The position numbers and the translations under genes were made by a program. From contig JAWLFY010000082.1 in NCBI GenBank assembly GCA_041685355.1, forward strand, positions 1 through 21,492: a stretch of DNA of 21,492 nt, read 5' to 3'. Every line of letters begins with the position of its first letter. Position 1 is the stretch's first letter. The DNA is from JAWLFY01 sp041685355 (GTDB taxonomy: Bacteria; Planctomycetota; Planctomycetia; Pirellulales; Pirellulaceae). The notes beneath the pieces were generated by a model that saw only the letters and a list, made by a program, of their open reading frames with translations, was not told the DNA's origin and made no database searches. Shown here in pieces: positions 1 through 7,022 of this stretch.

Positions 1-127
1 TCGGTGTTTGCCGGCGGAGGACTCTCTCGAGCTTGTCCGCGTTCGCTCGCATCCTCACTTCGGACATCGCAGCAATGCCTCCAAAACCTATGTTCTGGGC
101 AGTTGCCACTAAAATCGCGGAACAACC
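1..127 (+). repeat. Terminal copy of a dispersed 127-bp repeat (left)
   Basis: Bases 1-127 match the reverse complement of 21366-21492 at 124 of 127 positions. Bases 1-90 are identical and the mismatches are at 91, 99 and 100. Beyond base 127 the two flanks differ completely, so the inner boundary of the element is sharp. The repeat is open in several frames on its inward strand. In one frame it starts at a GTG at base 4 and runs on to 186, and the same reading is present in the right copy. The three differences change amino acids in the two open frames I compared, so I see no sign of selection on a protein. The outer boundary is unknown because the window ends inside it. Confidence 0.9.
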
Positions 128-160
128 ATCCGTATAGCGTGATGTTAGCTGGGAATCGAC

Positions 161-178
161 AAAGGGTCGGACCCCTTT
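161..178. other. Small hairpin, possible terminator of the left minus-strand genes
   Basis: The arms AAAGGG (161-166) and CCCTTT (173-178) flank a 6-base spacer, TCGGAC. It lies between the left terminal repeat and the stop of the LarA-like gene (209), so on the minus strand it sits about 30 bases after that stop. It could be a weak terminator or a REP-like intergenic palindrome. There is no strong T-tract on the minus strand, so the terminator role is only inferred. Confidence 0.35.
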
Positions 179-208
179 TCGGATAGGCAGTTATTTCCCG
201 ACCGTTGC

Positions 209-1486
209 TTAATCGGAAGCGTCGATCAAGTCGTCTTGGTCATCGAACGTCAGCGCGGTGGGGTCGTCGAGGCGTTCCAGATCGTCGCGGGCGTCCGCTT
301 CGTCGCGATACGCTTCGGAACAGGCGACGCGGTCGAGATGTAGCGTATCGCGAATCCAAATCCAGCGGACGTCGGCCGGGTCGACGCAGAGCCGCTGCGT
401 CAGGCAGACCTCGAGCGCCTTGCGGTCGCTCGGGTAGTCGACGGGAATCGCGGCAGCGGTAATGTGGTTGCTGGTCAAACAATTGATCCGGGTAATCTCC
501 GTATTCATTTGTCGAAGCAACCGCGAGTGACAGAATTCGGCGATCCCGATGCCGGTCGCGTTTCCGGCCGACTTTTCGGTCAGCCCGCGGACGTACAGGT
601 GCCGGACTTTGGGGAACTCGTCGGCCGCGGCGGCCTTGTCGTTCGACTTTCGGCCGACGACGTTGGTGTCGAGCCCGCTGCCGCTGATCTCCTTGCCGAT
701 CTGGTCGACGATCACCAAGTCCGCGCGGTCGAACGGCAACCGCGGCATTCTGCCTCGAGCTATTCGCAGAATTTCCGGTTCACGGTCGAGCATCTCCGCC
801 GCATCGATCGCTTCGACATGGCTGGTTTGCTCGTAGGCGTCCTCGACCAACGCGATTCCGAGTCGCAGCGGTGTCTCGCGGACCAGGATCGGAACGACTT
901 GTCGGGCGATCTGGTCAAAGCGGTAATCGACTTGAGGGAATTCGCGATGGTAGATCTCCGCCCCGTCTCGTTTGCCGAGCCCGATGAGAAGCATCTTGCA
1001 GATCCCGCTTTCCAGGTCACCGATCAGCCGGGTGTGTGGCTTGACGCGGTTGATGACGACGGCGTGATCGGCGTCGTGCGCGGAACGGGCGAAATGGATC
1101 GGCATCCCGCCCGCGAGTTGCCCGACGACAAGTGTCTCCATCGATGCGTCGACGGGACAGCCGAGCGACGTCGGGTCGACGCGGTAGCGGGCGAGCACCG
1201 CGGCTTGCCCGGCCGCCGTCGCGCCGCCATGACTCCCCATCGCCGGAACGATGATCGGCCGGGCCCCGAGCGATTTGATTTCACCGGCGGTCGTCGCGAC
1301 GACCGCGGCCAGATTCGCGATCCCGCGGCTGCCGACGCACACCGCGACGGTCTGCCCCGGGCTGACGTGGCGGCTGAGCGACGACGCCGCGATCGCGTCG
1401 CGGACTGCAGCCGGGACGTCATCGATCGCCATCGACGGGAACTTTTGGCGGAGGCGGAAAAATTTCGGCAACGCGGCGTCGGTCAT
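209..1486 (-). CDS. LarA-like (lactate racemase domain, DUF2088) protein
   Basis: This is a 425-residue protein of the nickel-pincer isomerase / lactate racemase N-domain superfamily. Visible family features are a Rossmann-like N-terminal segment (VAVCVGSRG, residues 47-55), PAMGSHGG (81-88), NRVKPHT (146-152) and the run ESGICKMLLIGLGK (159-172) followed by GAEIYH. Known LarA enzymes use a pyridine-derived nickel cofactor built by LarB, LarC and LarE to racemise or epimerise hydroxy acids. The substrate here cannot be read from the sequence. No larB, larC or larE is in the window. The C-terminal 40 residues are rich in Asp and Glu. The ATG at 1486 is chosen because the conserved N-terminus follows within 50 residues; no clear ribosome binding site is seen. 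It lies 82 bp downstream of the DUF1570 gene on the same strand and may be cotranscribed with it. Confidence 0.75.
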   Translation of the reverse strand: MTDAALPKFFRLRQKFPSMAIDDVPAAVRDAIAASSLSRHVSPGQTVAVCVGSRGIANLAAVVATTAGEIKSLGARPIIVPAMGSHGGATAAGQAAVLARYRVDPTSLGCPVDASMETLVVGQLAGGMPIHFARSAHDADHAVVINRVKPHTRLIGDLESGICKMLLIGLGKRDGAEIYHREFPQVDYRFDQIARQVVPILVRETPLRLGIALVEDAYEQTSHVEAIDAAEMLDREPEILRIARGRMPRLPFDRADLVIVDQIGKEISGSGLDTNVVGRKSNDKAAAADEFPKVRHLYVRGLTEKSAGNATGIGIAEFCHSRLLRQMNTEITRINCLTSNHITAAAIPVDYPSDRKALEVCLTQRLCVDPADVRWIWIRDTLHLDRVACSEAYRDEADARDDLERLDDPTALTFDDQDDLIDASD

Positions 1487-1568
1487 CGGTCATCCGTGCG
1501 GGGAAGGGAGCTCGTGCTCGTCATCGGCAGGGGAATGTTTGCGATCCGAGCGACGATGCCGGGCGGAA

Positions 1569-3497
1569 TCATTCGGGAACCAGTCGTAACGGGTTGATCT
1601 GCAGGTCGGGGCGACGACGCCGAAGTTGCTTGAGGGCCGCGTCGGTGACCTCGGTTCGTTGGACGTCGACCGCCGAGAGGGTCTCGAACGTGGCGGCGGC
1701 GTCGATCGTCACGTCTCCGACCCGGGTGCCGGTGAGCCACAGCGTTTCCAGGGGCGTGTCGCTGGCGACCGCACCGATCAGCCGGTCGTCGGCCGCGGTC
1801 CAGCTGAGATCGAGCTCGGTCAGTCGCCGCGCCCGCGTCAGCCACGGGGCGAGCTCGGGCGTAATCCGTGTCGCTTCCAGATTCAATTGACGCAGTTGAT
1901 CCGGGTCTGGGCAGAGCGATCGGACGTCGTCGTCCCCGATCGGCAACCGCGACAGATCGAGCCAGCGGAGAGTCGGTTGACGGCCGATCGCGGCGATCCC
2001 GTTTTCACTGACCTCGCACCCGGCGAGACAGAGTTCGCGGAGCGGTCGTCGCGGCGGGTTGGCGATCAAGGTCGAATCGCCGACCCGCAGGAACCGCTGG
2101 AGCCTCGATTCCGACTCGGCCCACGCGTCGGCCGAACCGCCGGTGTCGGCCGAACCGTTGGTGTCGGCCCCATCGCCGTCGGCGATTTCGACGCGAATTC
2201 GGTAGAGCGACGCCAACAGCCGGAACGTTTCGGGGCGATACCGTCCGCCTTCGCCGTCGAGCAGTCGATGCGTGTGGGCGATCGCGTGGGCGTACCACTG
2301 CGGCAAATCGGCCCGCCGCTGGGCCGTCTCGCGACCTTCGCCGCGGAGTTCGGCAAGCGGGAGTCGTTCGCCGCCGGAGAGCACCCGATGTCGCGCGAAC
2401 TGCAACCGTGGCGAGTCCCACCCGCCGAGAATTCCGAAATCCTCACCGAGCCACAGCGATTCGAAGTATCCGGCGATCCCTTCGACGATCCAGAAGTCTG
2501 CTCGTTCGCCTGCCCGGTTGCGACGAAGTCCCGAGCGGGTCGCTTCGCGGAACATTTGGTGAACGAGTTCGTGCCGCCTCGTCGCCGTGTCGTCTCCGGC
2601 GGAATCCGCGGACGATTTTTCCCGAGGCCCGACGCCGCCAGACCCATCCCTATCGGGCCCGTACAAGAACGTGACCCCCATCCCGTCGTGGTAGTAACCG
2701 GTCGACTGTTCGACCCCGGGGACCGACGGGGCGAGCGTCGTGGCGTACTCGTCGGCATCGCGGAACAGGACGACGCGTAGTTTCCGCCTCGTCGTGATCC
2801 GGGCCGAGGTCGAACGGAGGTGTTCCGAGACGTCCTGATCACCGTGGCTCCCGCCGGCTGGGTCGAGCCCACTTTCCGGATCAAGCCCATCGAGCGCGAC
2901 CGTGACTTGGGGGCTCCCTTCCCAGAGCGGAAAGAACACTTGGGTCCAGACCCAGTAGCATCGTTCGAGGTCTTCGGCGATGTGCCGGGTGAACCGTTCA
3001 TCGGCTCGCGAGAAGATCAAGAAGTGCGGCGTCTCGACTTGGCGATAGCTACCGAGCCGCCACCGCAGCTCGCGCGGTGCGGCGCGACCGGGGCGTGAGC
3101 TGACATTGACCGCGTCGTCGGCGGGGAGTCCCAAAAATTGTCGGATCGCGGGATCGGATGGGTCACGGCGGTGGGCTTGCCAGAGCCTCAGGTAGCGTCG
3201 CCACGGTTCGCGGGTCGAATCGCCGAAGCCGTCGCACGGGAGCCCCCCGGCTGGCGGTGACGTCGCGACCCGCGATCCGGTTGCCGCCGGTGCCGCGTCG
3301 GCGGGGAGCGGGAAGTAGCCGACCGATCGGTCGGCAACCGCCGAAGGGGGGAGCGTCACCAGGGTGATCGCGATCACGAGGCTCGAGGCGAGCGTGCGCG
3401 GCGATGACAGCGACCAGCTGACGGAGCGGAGGCGACCGACCGCCGAGCGGTTGCCGGGCCGGCGTGTCGCAGAAGCCGGTCGGTGGAAGCCGCACAT
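1569..3497 (-). CDS. Secreted DUF1570 metalloprotease-like protein with C-terminal leucine-rich repeats
   Basis: From the ATG at 3497 this is 642 residues; a GTG at 3551 would add 18. An N-terminal hydrophobic stretch (about residues 35-56, SSLVIAITLVTLPPSAVA) looks like a signal peptide. The middle holds HELVH (309-313), a zinc-protease HExxH motif, followed about 25 residues later by WIVEGIAGYFE, which supplies the likely third ligand Glu. This is the DUF1570 / peptidase-MA-like pattern common in planctomycetes. Residues about 487-632 carry leucine-rich repeats (LRELCLAGC, LRWLDLSRL, LRQLNLEAT, LTELDLSWT, LETLWLTGT). A Gly/Ser/Asp-rich linker containing an 18-bp tandem repeat joins the two parts. 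It is probably exported, acting on or binding extracellular protein. The substrate is unknown. It is divergent from the sulfatase gene. Confidence 0.8.
   Translation of the reverse strand: MCGFHRPASATRRPGNRSAVGRLRSVSWSLSSPRTLASSLVIAITLVTLPPSAVADRSVGYFPLPADAAPAATGSRVATSPPAGGLPCDGFGDSTREPWRRYLRLWQAHRRDPSDPAIRQFLGLPADDAVNVSSRPGRAAPRELRWRLGSYRQVETPHFLIFSRADERFTRHIAEDLERCYWVWTQVFFPLWEGSPQVTVALDGLDPESGLDPAGGSHGDQDVSEHLRSTSARITTRRKLRVVLFRDADEYATTLAPSVPGVEQSTGYYHDGMGVTFLYGPDRDGSGGVGPREKSSADSAGDDTATRRHELVHQMFREATRSGLRRNRAGERADFWIVEGIAGYFESLWLGEDFGILGGWDSPRLQFARHRVLSGGERLPLAELRGEGRETAQRRADLPQWYAHAIAHTHRLLDGEGGRYRPETFRLLASLYRIRVEIADGDGADTNGSADTGGSADAWAESESRLQRFLRVGDSTLIANPPRRPLRELCLAGCEVSENGIAAIGRQPTLRWLDLSRLPIGDDDVRSLCPDPDQLRQLNLEATRITPELAPWLTRARRLTELDLSWTAADDRLIGAVASDTPLETLWLTGTRVGDVTIDAAATFETLSAVDVQRTEVTDAALKQLRRRRPDLQINPLRLVPE
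2125..2169 (-). repeat. 18-bp tandem repeat inside the DUF1570/LRR gene
   Basis: Two 18-base units (2125-2142 and 2143-2160) differ at three positions and are followed by half a unit (2161-2169). They encode the NGSADTGGSADAWA linker between the protease-like and LRR parts. The frame is kept, so copy-number change would only lengthen or shorten the linker. Confidence 0.8.
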
Positions 3498-3571
3498 CAA
3501 ACCGCTGATCGCATTAGAATTATGGTCCCCTTGACCCTCCGATTCACCCACGATGAACCCCAGCGAAAACG
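3498..3571. promoter_or_regulatory. Divergent intergenic region, presumed promoters
   Basis: Only 74 bases separate the ATG of the DUF1570 gene (minus) from that of the sulfatase (plus), so both promoters should lie here or just inside the genes. On the minus strand CATAAT (3519-3524) is a possible -10 element about 22 bases before the ATG. On the plus strand TTGACC (3531-3536) resembles a -35 element, but no good -10 follows. The region is more AT-rich than its flanks. No operator palindrome was found. Confidence 0.35.
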
Positions 3572-5155
3572 ATGCGAAGACCGAATTTCTCGCGCCCCCC
3601 CTTCCCCGTCGCCGCCCTGCCAGTCGCCGTCCTGTCCCCGCTGGTTCTGCTCGCCTCGGTTTGTGTGGCGACGGCCGTTTGCGCCGTGATGGCCGACGGG
3701 GCGGAGCGGAACGTGGTGTTTTTCATCACTGACGACGAGAGTCCGACGTTGGGTTGCTACGGCGATCCGGTCGCGGCGACCCCTGCGATCGACGCCGTCG
3801 CGCGGGACGGGATGCTCTTTCGAAACGCCTACGCCACGACCGCCTCGTGCAGCGCCAGCCGCAGCGTCGTGATGAGCGGGCTGCACAACCATCGTAACGG
3901 CCAGTATGGCCACCAGCACCATTTTCACAAGTTCGCGTCATTCCACGACGTCGTCCGCCTTTCGCTCCCTCGTGTGATGAGCCGGGCGGGGTACCGAACG
4001 GCCCAGATCGGGAAATACCACGTCGCGCCGGAGGTCGTGTTCCGGTTCGACGATTACCTGAAGGGGAACGGACGGAACGCGGTCGCGATGGCGGACAACT
4101 GCCGGGATTTCATCACGGCCGACGACGAACGGCCGTTCTTCCTGTACTTCGGCACCTCCGACCCGCACCGCGGCGGGGGCAAGGACCAGACGTCCGACCT
4201 CGAACTGAAGCCTGACTTGTTCGGGAACCGGCCGAACCGGGGGAGCCACGACGGGGTCGAGGAGGTCTTTTTTGACCCCGAGGACGTCGTCGTCCCGGAG
4301 TTCCTTCCCGACACCGCAGAGACCCGCGAGGAGTTGGCCCAGTACTACCAATCGTGCGCCCGGATCGACTCGGGGGTCGCCCGGCTTGTTGAAATCTTGA
4401 AGGAGGCCGATTTGTACGACAAGACGCTGTTCGTCTTCACCAGCGACCACGGGATGGCGTTTTCCGGTGGGAAGACGACCGTCTATGAAGGCGGCTTGCG
4501 GGTCCCGATGGTGGTCCGCGACCCGTACCAATCGAAGCGGGGCGTCGAGTCGGACGCGTTGGTCAGCCACATCGACATCACCCCCACGCTGCTCGATTAC
4601 GCCGGCGGTCTGGACCCGGAGACGAACGGTCCGAAAGACCCGATCGACGCCGACGCGTTTTGGAAAGAGCGGGACGAGGCGGTGCGTGACAACCGCAACG
4701 GCGGGAAGCCGTTCGACGCCTACCACGGCAAATCTTGGCTGCACTGCCTTGCCGATCCGGACGCCGAGCATCACGATGAGATCTTCGCGTCGCACACGTT
4801 CCACGAAATCCAGATGTATTACCCGATGCGGGTGATCCGCGACGGACGGTACAAGTTGATCTGGAACATCGCCCACCCGCTGCCGTATCCTTTCGCGTCG
4901 GATTTGTGGGCGGCCAGCAGTTGGCAGGCTCAGTGGGCGAAGGGGATGGACGCGAACTACGGAAACAAAACGGTCGGCGAATACGTCCACCGCGGCGAAT
5001 TCGAGTTGTTCGATTTGCGAGCCGACCCGGACGAGACGACGAATTTGGCGGACAGCCCGGCGCACGCGGAACGGTTGGAGACGTACAAGGCGAAGCTCAA
5101 GCAGATGCAACGTCGGTACGACGATCCCTGGATCATGAAGTGGGACTACGAGTGA
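3572..5155 (+). CDS. Secreted sulfatase, N-sulfoglucosamine sulfohydrolase (SGSH)-like
   Basis: A 527-residue type I sulfatase that hydrolyses sulfate esters or sulfamates, after conversion of its active-site Cys to formylglycine. The Cys is residue 93 in CSASR, which fits the C-x-[AP]-x-R signature. Metal-site residues are the DD pair at 54-55 (FITDDES) and TSDHG later on. The N-terminus (about residues 12-42) is hydrophobic with a basic start, which fits export. The stretch GLHNHRNGQYG after the active site, and the C-terminal segments HEIQMYYPMR, PLPYPF and ELFDLRADPDETTNLA, resemble human SGSH as I recall it. An N-sulfated or related polysaccharide is therefore a reasonable substrate guess, but not proven. 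The ATG at 3572 is used; the upstream gap is short. It is the first gene of a plus-strand operon and its stop overlaps the next start. Confidence 0.9.
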   Translation: MRRPNFSRPPFPVAALPVAVLSPLVLLASVCVATAVCAVMADGAERNVVFFITDDESPTLGCYGDPVAATPAIDAVARDGMLFRNAYATTASCSASRSVVMSGLHNHRNGQYGHQHHFHKFASFHDVVRLSLPRVMSRAGYRTAQIGKYHVAPEVVFRFDDYLKGNGRNAVAMADNCRDFITADDERPFFLYFGTSDPHRGGGKDQTSDLELKPDLFGNRPNRGSHDGVEEVFFDPEDVVVPEFLPDTAETREELAQYYQSCARIDSGVARLVEILKEADLYDKTLFVFTSDHGMAFSGGKTTVYEGGLRVPMVVRDPYQSKRGVESDALVSHIDITPTLLDYAGGLDPETNGPKDPIDADAFWKERDEAVRDNRNGGKPFDAYHGKSWLHCLADPDAEHHDEIFASHTFHEIQMYYPMRVIRDGRYKLIWNIAHPLPYPFASDLWAASSWQAQWAKGMDANYGNKTVGEYVHRGEFELFDLRADPDETTNLADSPAHAERLETYKAKLKQMQRRYDDPWIMKWDYE

Positions 5156-5658
5156 CCGACAATTCCGGCACGGGCGAATCCGGCACGGGCGAATCCGGCA
5201 CGGGCGAAACGCTTCCGGTGATCGGGTGGCGGGAATGGGTGACGCTTCCCGATTTGGGGATTCGTCGGGTGAAGGCGAAGGTCGACACCGGGGCGCGGTC
5301 ATCCAGTTTGCACGCGTTTGACATCGAGCCGTTCGAGCGGGACGGCAAGCCGTGGGTACGTTTCAAGGTGCAACCGATTCAGCGGGACGAGGGGACGGTG
5401 ACCGCCGAGGCGGAGTTGCTCGAGTATCGCCACATCCGCAGTTCCAGCGGCGAGATCGACCATCGTCCGGTGATCCAAACGCACGTCCAGATCTTGGGGA
5501 ATCGCTGGCCGATCGAGTTGACGCTTGCCAACCGCGATTCGATGGGGTTCCGGATGTTGCTCGGCCGCGAAGGTTTCCGGGGACGGCTGTTGGTCGACGC
5601 CGGGCGGTCGTATCGTGGCGGGAAACCGAAGCGAAAACGGCCTCGTCCCCACGTTTGA
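5152..5658 (+). CDS. rimB: RimB-like retropepsin-type (ATP-dependent zinc protease) protein
   Basis: A 168-residue protein of the family annotated as ATP-dependent zinc protease / RimK-associated (DUF785). It has KVDTGARSSSLHA, which carries the aspartyl-protease-like D-T-G motif, and RMLLGREG near the C-terminus. RimB in Pseudomonas modulates glutamylation of ribosomal protein S6 by RimK, and the neighbouring rimK supports the same pairing here. The start is taken as the GTG at 5152, which overlaps the sulfatase stop as GTGA. No ATG lies between there and the conserved core (LPVIGWREWVTLPDLGI). The first 17 residues hold three copies of SGTGE and are not part of the conserved fold. The C-terminus is very basic (GGKPKRKRPRPHV). 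Confidence 0.8.
   Translation: MTDNSGTGESGTGESGTGETLPVIGWREWVTLPDLGIRRVKAKVDTGARSSSLHAFDIEPFERDGKPWVRFKVQPIQRDEGTVTAEAELLEYRHIRSSSGEIDHRPVIQTHVQILGNRWPIELTLANRDSMGFRMLLGREGFRGRLLVDAGRSYRGGKPKRKRPRPHV
5164..5208 (+). repeat. 15-bp perfect tandem repeat, three copies, in the rimB N-terminus
   Basis: The unit TCCGGCACGGGCGAA is repeated exactly three times and encodes SGTGE x3. It sits between the GTG start and the conserved core. Its length is a multiple of three, so copy changes stay in frame. Confidence 0.95.
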
Positions 5659-5660
5659 GC

Positions 5661-5716
5661 CGGTTCACGACTGGCACGGTTCACGACTGGCACGGTTCAC
5701 GACTGGCACGGTTCAC
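5661..5716 (+). repeat. 16-bp tandem repeat between rimB and rimK
   Basis: The unit CGGTTCACGACTGGCA occurs three times without change (5661-5708), followed by its first eight bases (5709-5716). It starts two bases after the rimB stop and fills half of the 106-bp gap before rimK. The unit is not a multiple of three and no open frame uses it as protein. It may be slippage-prone DNA or an array of protein-binding sites upstream of rimK. Confidence 0.95.
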
Positions 5717-5719
5717 GCC
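5704..5719 (+). promoter_or_regulatory. Possible sigma-54-like -24/-12 element before rimK
   Basis: TGGCACG (5704-5710) matches the -24 half of the sigma-54 consensus fully. GC at 5717-5718 lies at the correct spacing for the -12 half, but the bases around it (AC before and C after) do not match TTGCW. The other two tandem copies have the -24 half but lack GC at -12. Transcription would start near 5730, about 35 bases before the rimK ATG. Treat this as a weak candidate. Confidence 0.2.
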
Positions 5720-5764
5720 AGAATCCTTCTCCTTCCACGCCCGTTTTTCGGCTCAAGTGATTTC

Positions 5765-7018
5765 ATGAAACTGGCGATTCTTTCTCGCAGCCGCGGCTGT
5801 TACAGCACCCGCCGGCTCCGCGACGCGGCCCTCCGTCGGGGACACCACGTCCGCGTGTTGAACACGCTCAAGTTCGCGATCGACGTCGAGCAGGGGCATC
5901 CCCAGCTCCACTATCGCCGCAAACCGCTCAGTCAGTACGACGCGGTGTTGCCGCGGATCGGCGCCTCGATCACGTATTTCGGGACGGCAGTGGTCCGCCA
6001 GTTCGAACAGATGGACGTGTTTTGCGCCAACACGTCGACCGGGATCGTGAACTCGCGGGACAAGCTCCGCAGCTTGCAGATTCTGAGCCGTCACCAAGTG
6101 GGGATCCCGCAGACGACGTTCATCCGCGACCGCAAGGACGTGATCCCGGCGATCGAGCGGATCGGCGGGGCGCCGGTGATCATCAAGCTGCTTGAGGGGA
6201 CTCAGGGGGTAGGCGTGATCTTGGCGGACACCGTGAAGATGGCTGAAGCGATCATCGAGACGCTGCACTCGACGCGGCAGAACGTGTTGGTCCAGCGGTT
6301 CATTGCGGAGAGCCGCGGGCGTGACGTCCGGGCGTTCGTCGTCGGCGATCAAGTCGTCGCGGCGATGCGGCGGGTGGCGCAGGGGGCCGAGTTCCGCAGC
6401 AACGTCCATCGCGGCGGGCGGGCCGAGCCGGTTGAGCTCGACGACCGCTACTGCCAAAGCGCGATCCGCGCCGCGCAGATCATGGGGCTTCGGGTCGCCG
6501 GCGTCGACATGCTCGAGGGTGCCGACGGGCCTCAGATCATGGAGGTCAACTCGTCGCCGGGGTTGGAGGGGATCGAGGAGTGCACGCAACTCGACATCGC
6601 CGGGGCGGTGATCGACTACATCGCCGCCCACGTCGATTTCCCCGAACTCGACCTGCGGCAACGTCTGACCGTCAGTCGGGGTTACGGGGTCACCGAGATC
6701 CACATCCCCGAAGGCTCGAACTTCGTCGGCAAGACCATCGACGAGTCGGGCCTTCCGGAACAGGACATCAACGTGTTGACGCTCTACCGCGGGGCGCGTG
6801 TGATCCCCAACCCGAGACTTAAGAATTCGCTCGAGCCCGGGGATCGGCTGCTCTGTTTCGGCAAGTTGGAGTCGATGCGGGGGATGATCCCGGAGAAGGC
6901 GCGGCGGAAGCGGCGGCCGAAGGTGAAGGTGTTGCCTGCGGATCACGAGATTCCGTATCGCGAAGACCCCTCGTCGGTGGGCGTTTCCGCGACGGGGCCG
7001 GGCGAGGAAGAAATCTGA
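5765..7018 (+). CDS. rimK: RimK-family ATP-grasp glutamate ligase with C-terminal RCK_C domain
   Basis: A 417-residue protein. Residues 1-290 are a RimK-type ATP-grasp ligase, which adds glutamate (or a similar amino acid) to a carboxyl group using ATP. Visible parts are the N-terminal fold (MKLAILSRSRGCYSTRRL), SRDKLRSLQIL (97-107), the nucleotide-binding IIKLLEGTQGVGV (139-151) and the metal-binding MEVNSSPGLEGIE (259-271). Residues about 305-372 (VTEIHIPEGSNFVGKTIDESGL to DRLLCFGKLESM) look like an RCK_C (TrkA_C) domain, known from potassium-transport regulators that bind small ligands. E. coli RimK is about 300 residues, so this domain is extra. The ATG at 5765 matches the family N-terminus; an upstream open extension to 5525 overlaps rimB and is rejected. 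The tail after 372 is basic then acidic. The target may be ribosomal protein S6 or another substrate. Confidence 0.9.
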   Translation: MKLAILSRSRGCYSTRRLRDAALRRGHHVRVLNTLKFAIDVEQGHPQLHYRRKPLSQYDAVLPRIGASITYFGTAVVRQFEQMDVFCANTSTGIVNSRDKLRSLQILSRHQVGIPQTTFIRDRKDVIPAIERIGGAPVIIKLLEGTQGVGVILADTVKMAEAIIETLHSTRQNVLVQRFIAESRGRDVRAFVVGDQVVAAMRRVAQGAEFRSNVHRGGRAEPVELDDRYCQSAIRAAQIMGLRVAGVDMLEGADGPQIMEVNSSPGLEGIEECTQLDIAGAVIDYIAAHVDFPELDLRQRLTVSRGYGVTEIHIPEGSNFVGKTIDESGLPEQDINVLTLYRGARVIPNPRLKNSLEPGDRLLCFGKLESMRGMIPEKARRKRRPKVKVLPADHEIPYREDPSSVGVSATGPGEEEI

Positions 7019-7022
7019 TTCG

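Noticed and set aside
4..186. A 60-codon frame at the left end
   Set aside because: Its first 41 codons are the dispersed repeat, also found at the right end, and the tail has no family match. The differences between the two copies change residues with no sign of selection.
464..1597. A 377-codon plus-strand frame opposite the LarA-like gene
   Set aside because: It has the Asp/Arg/Gly-rich composition of a reversed high-GC gene, and the minus-strand reading shows conserved family motifs.
3938..5302. A 454-codon open frame on the minus strand opposite the sulfatase
   Set aside because: It is Arg/Val/Asp-rich with no motif and mirrors a clearly real sulfatase. Long antisense frames are expected in high-GC genes.
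5661..5716. CRISPR-like array
   Set aside because: The units are directly adjacent with no spacers and only 16 bp long, so this is a tandem repeat.
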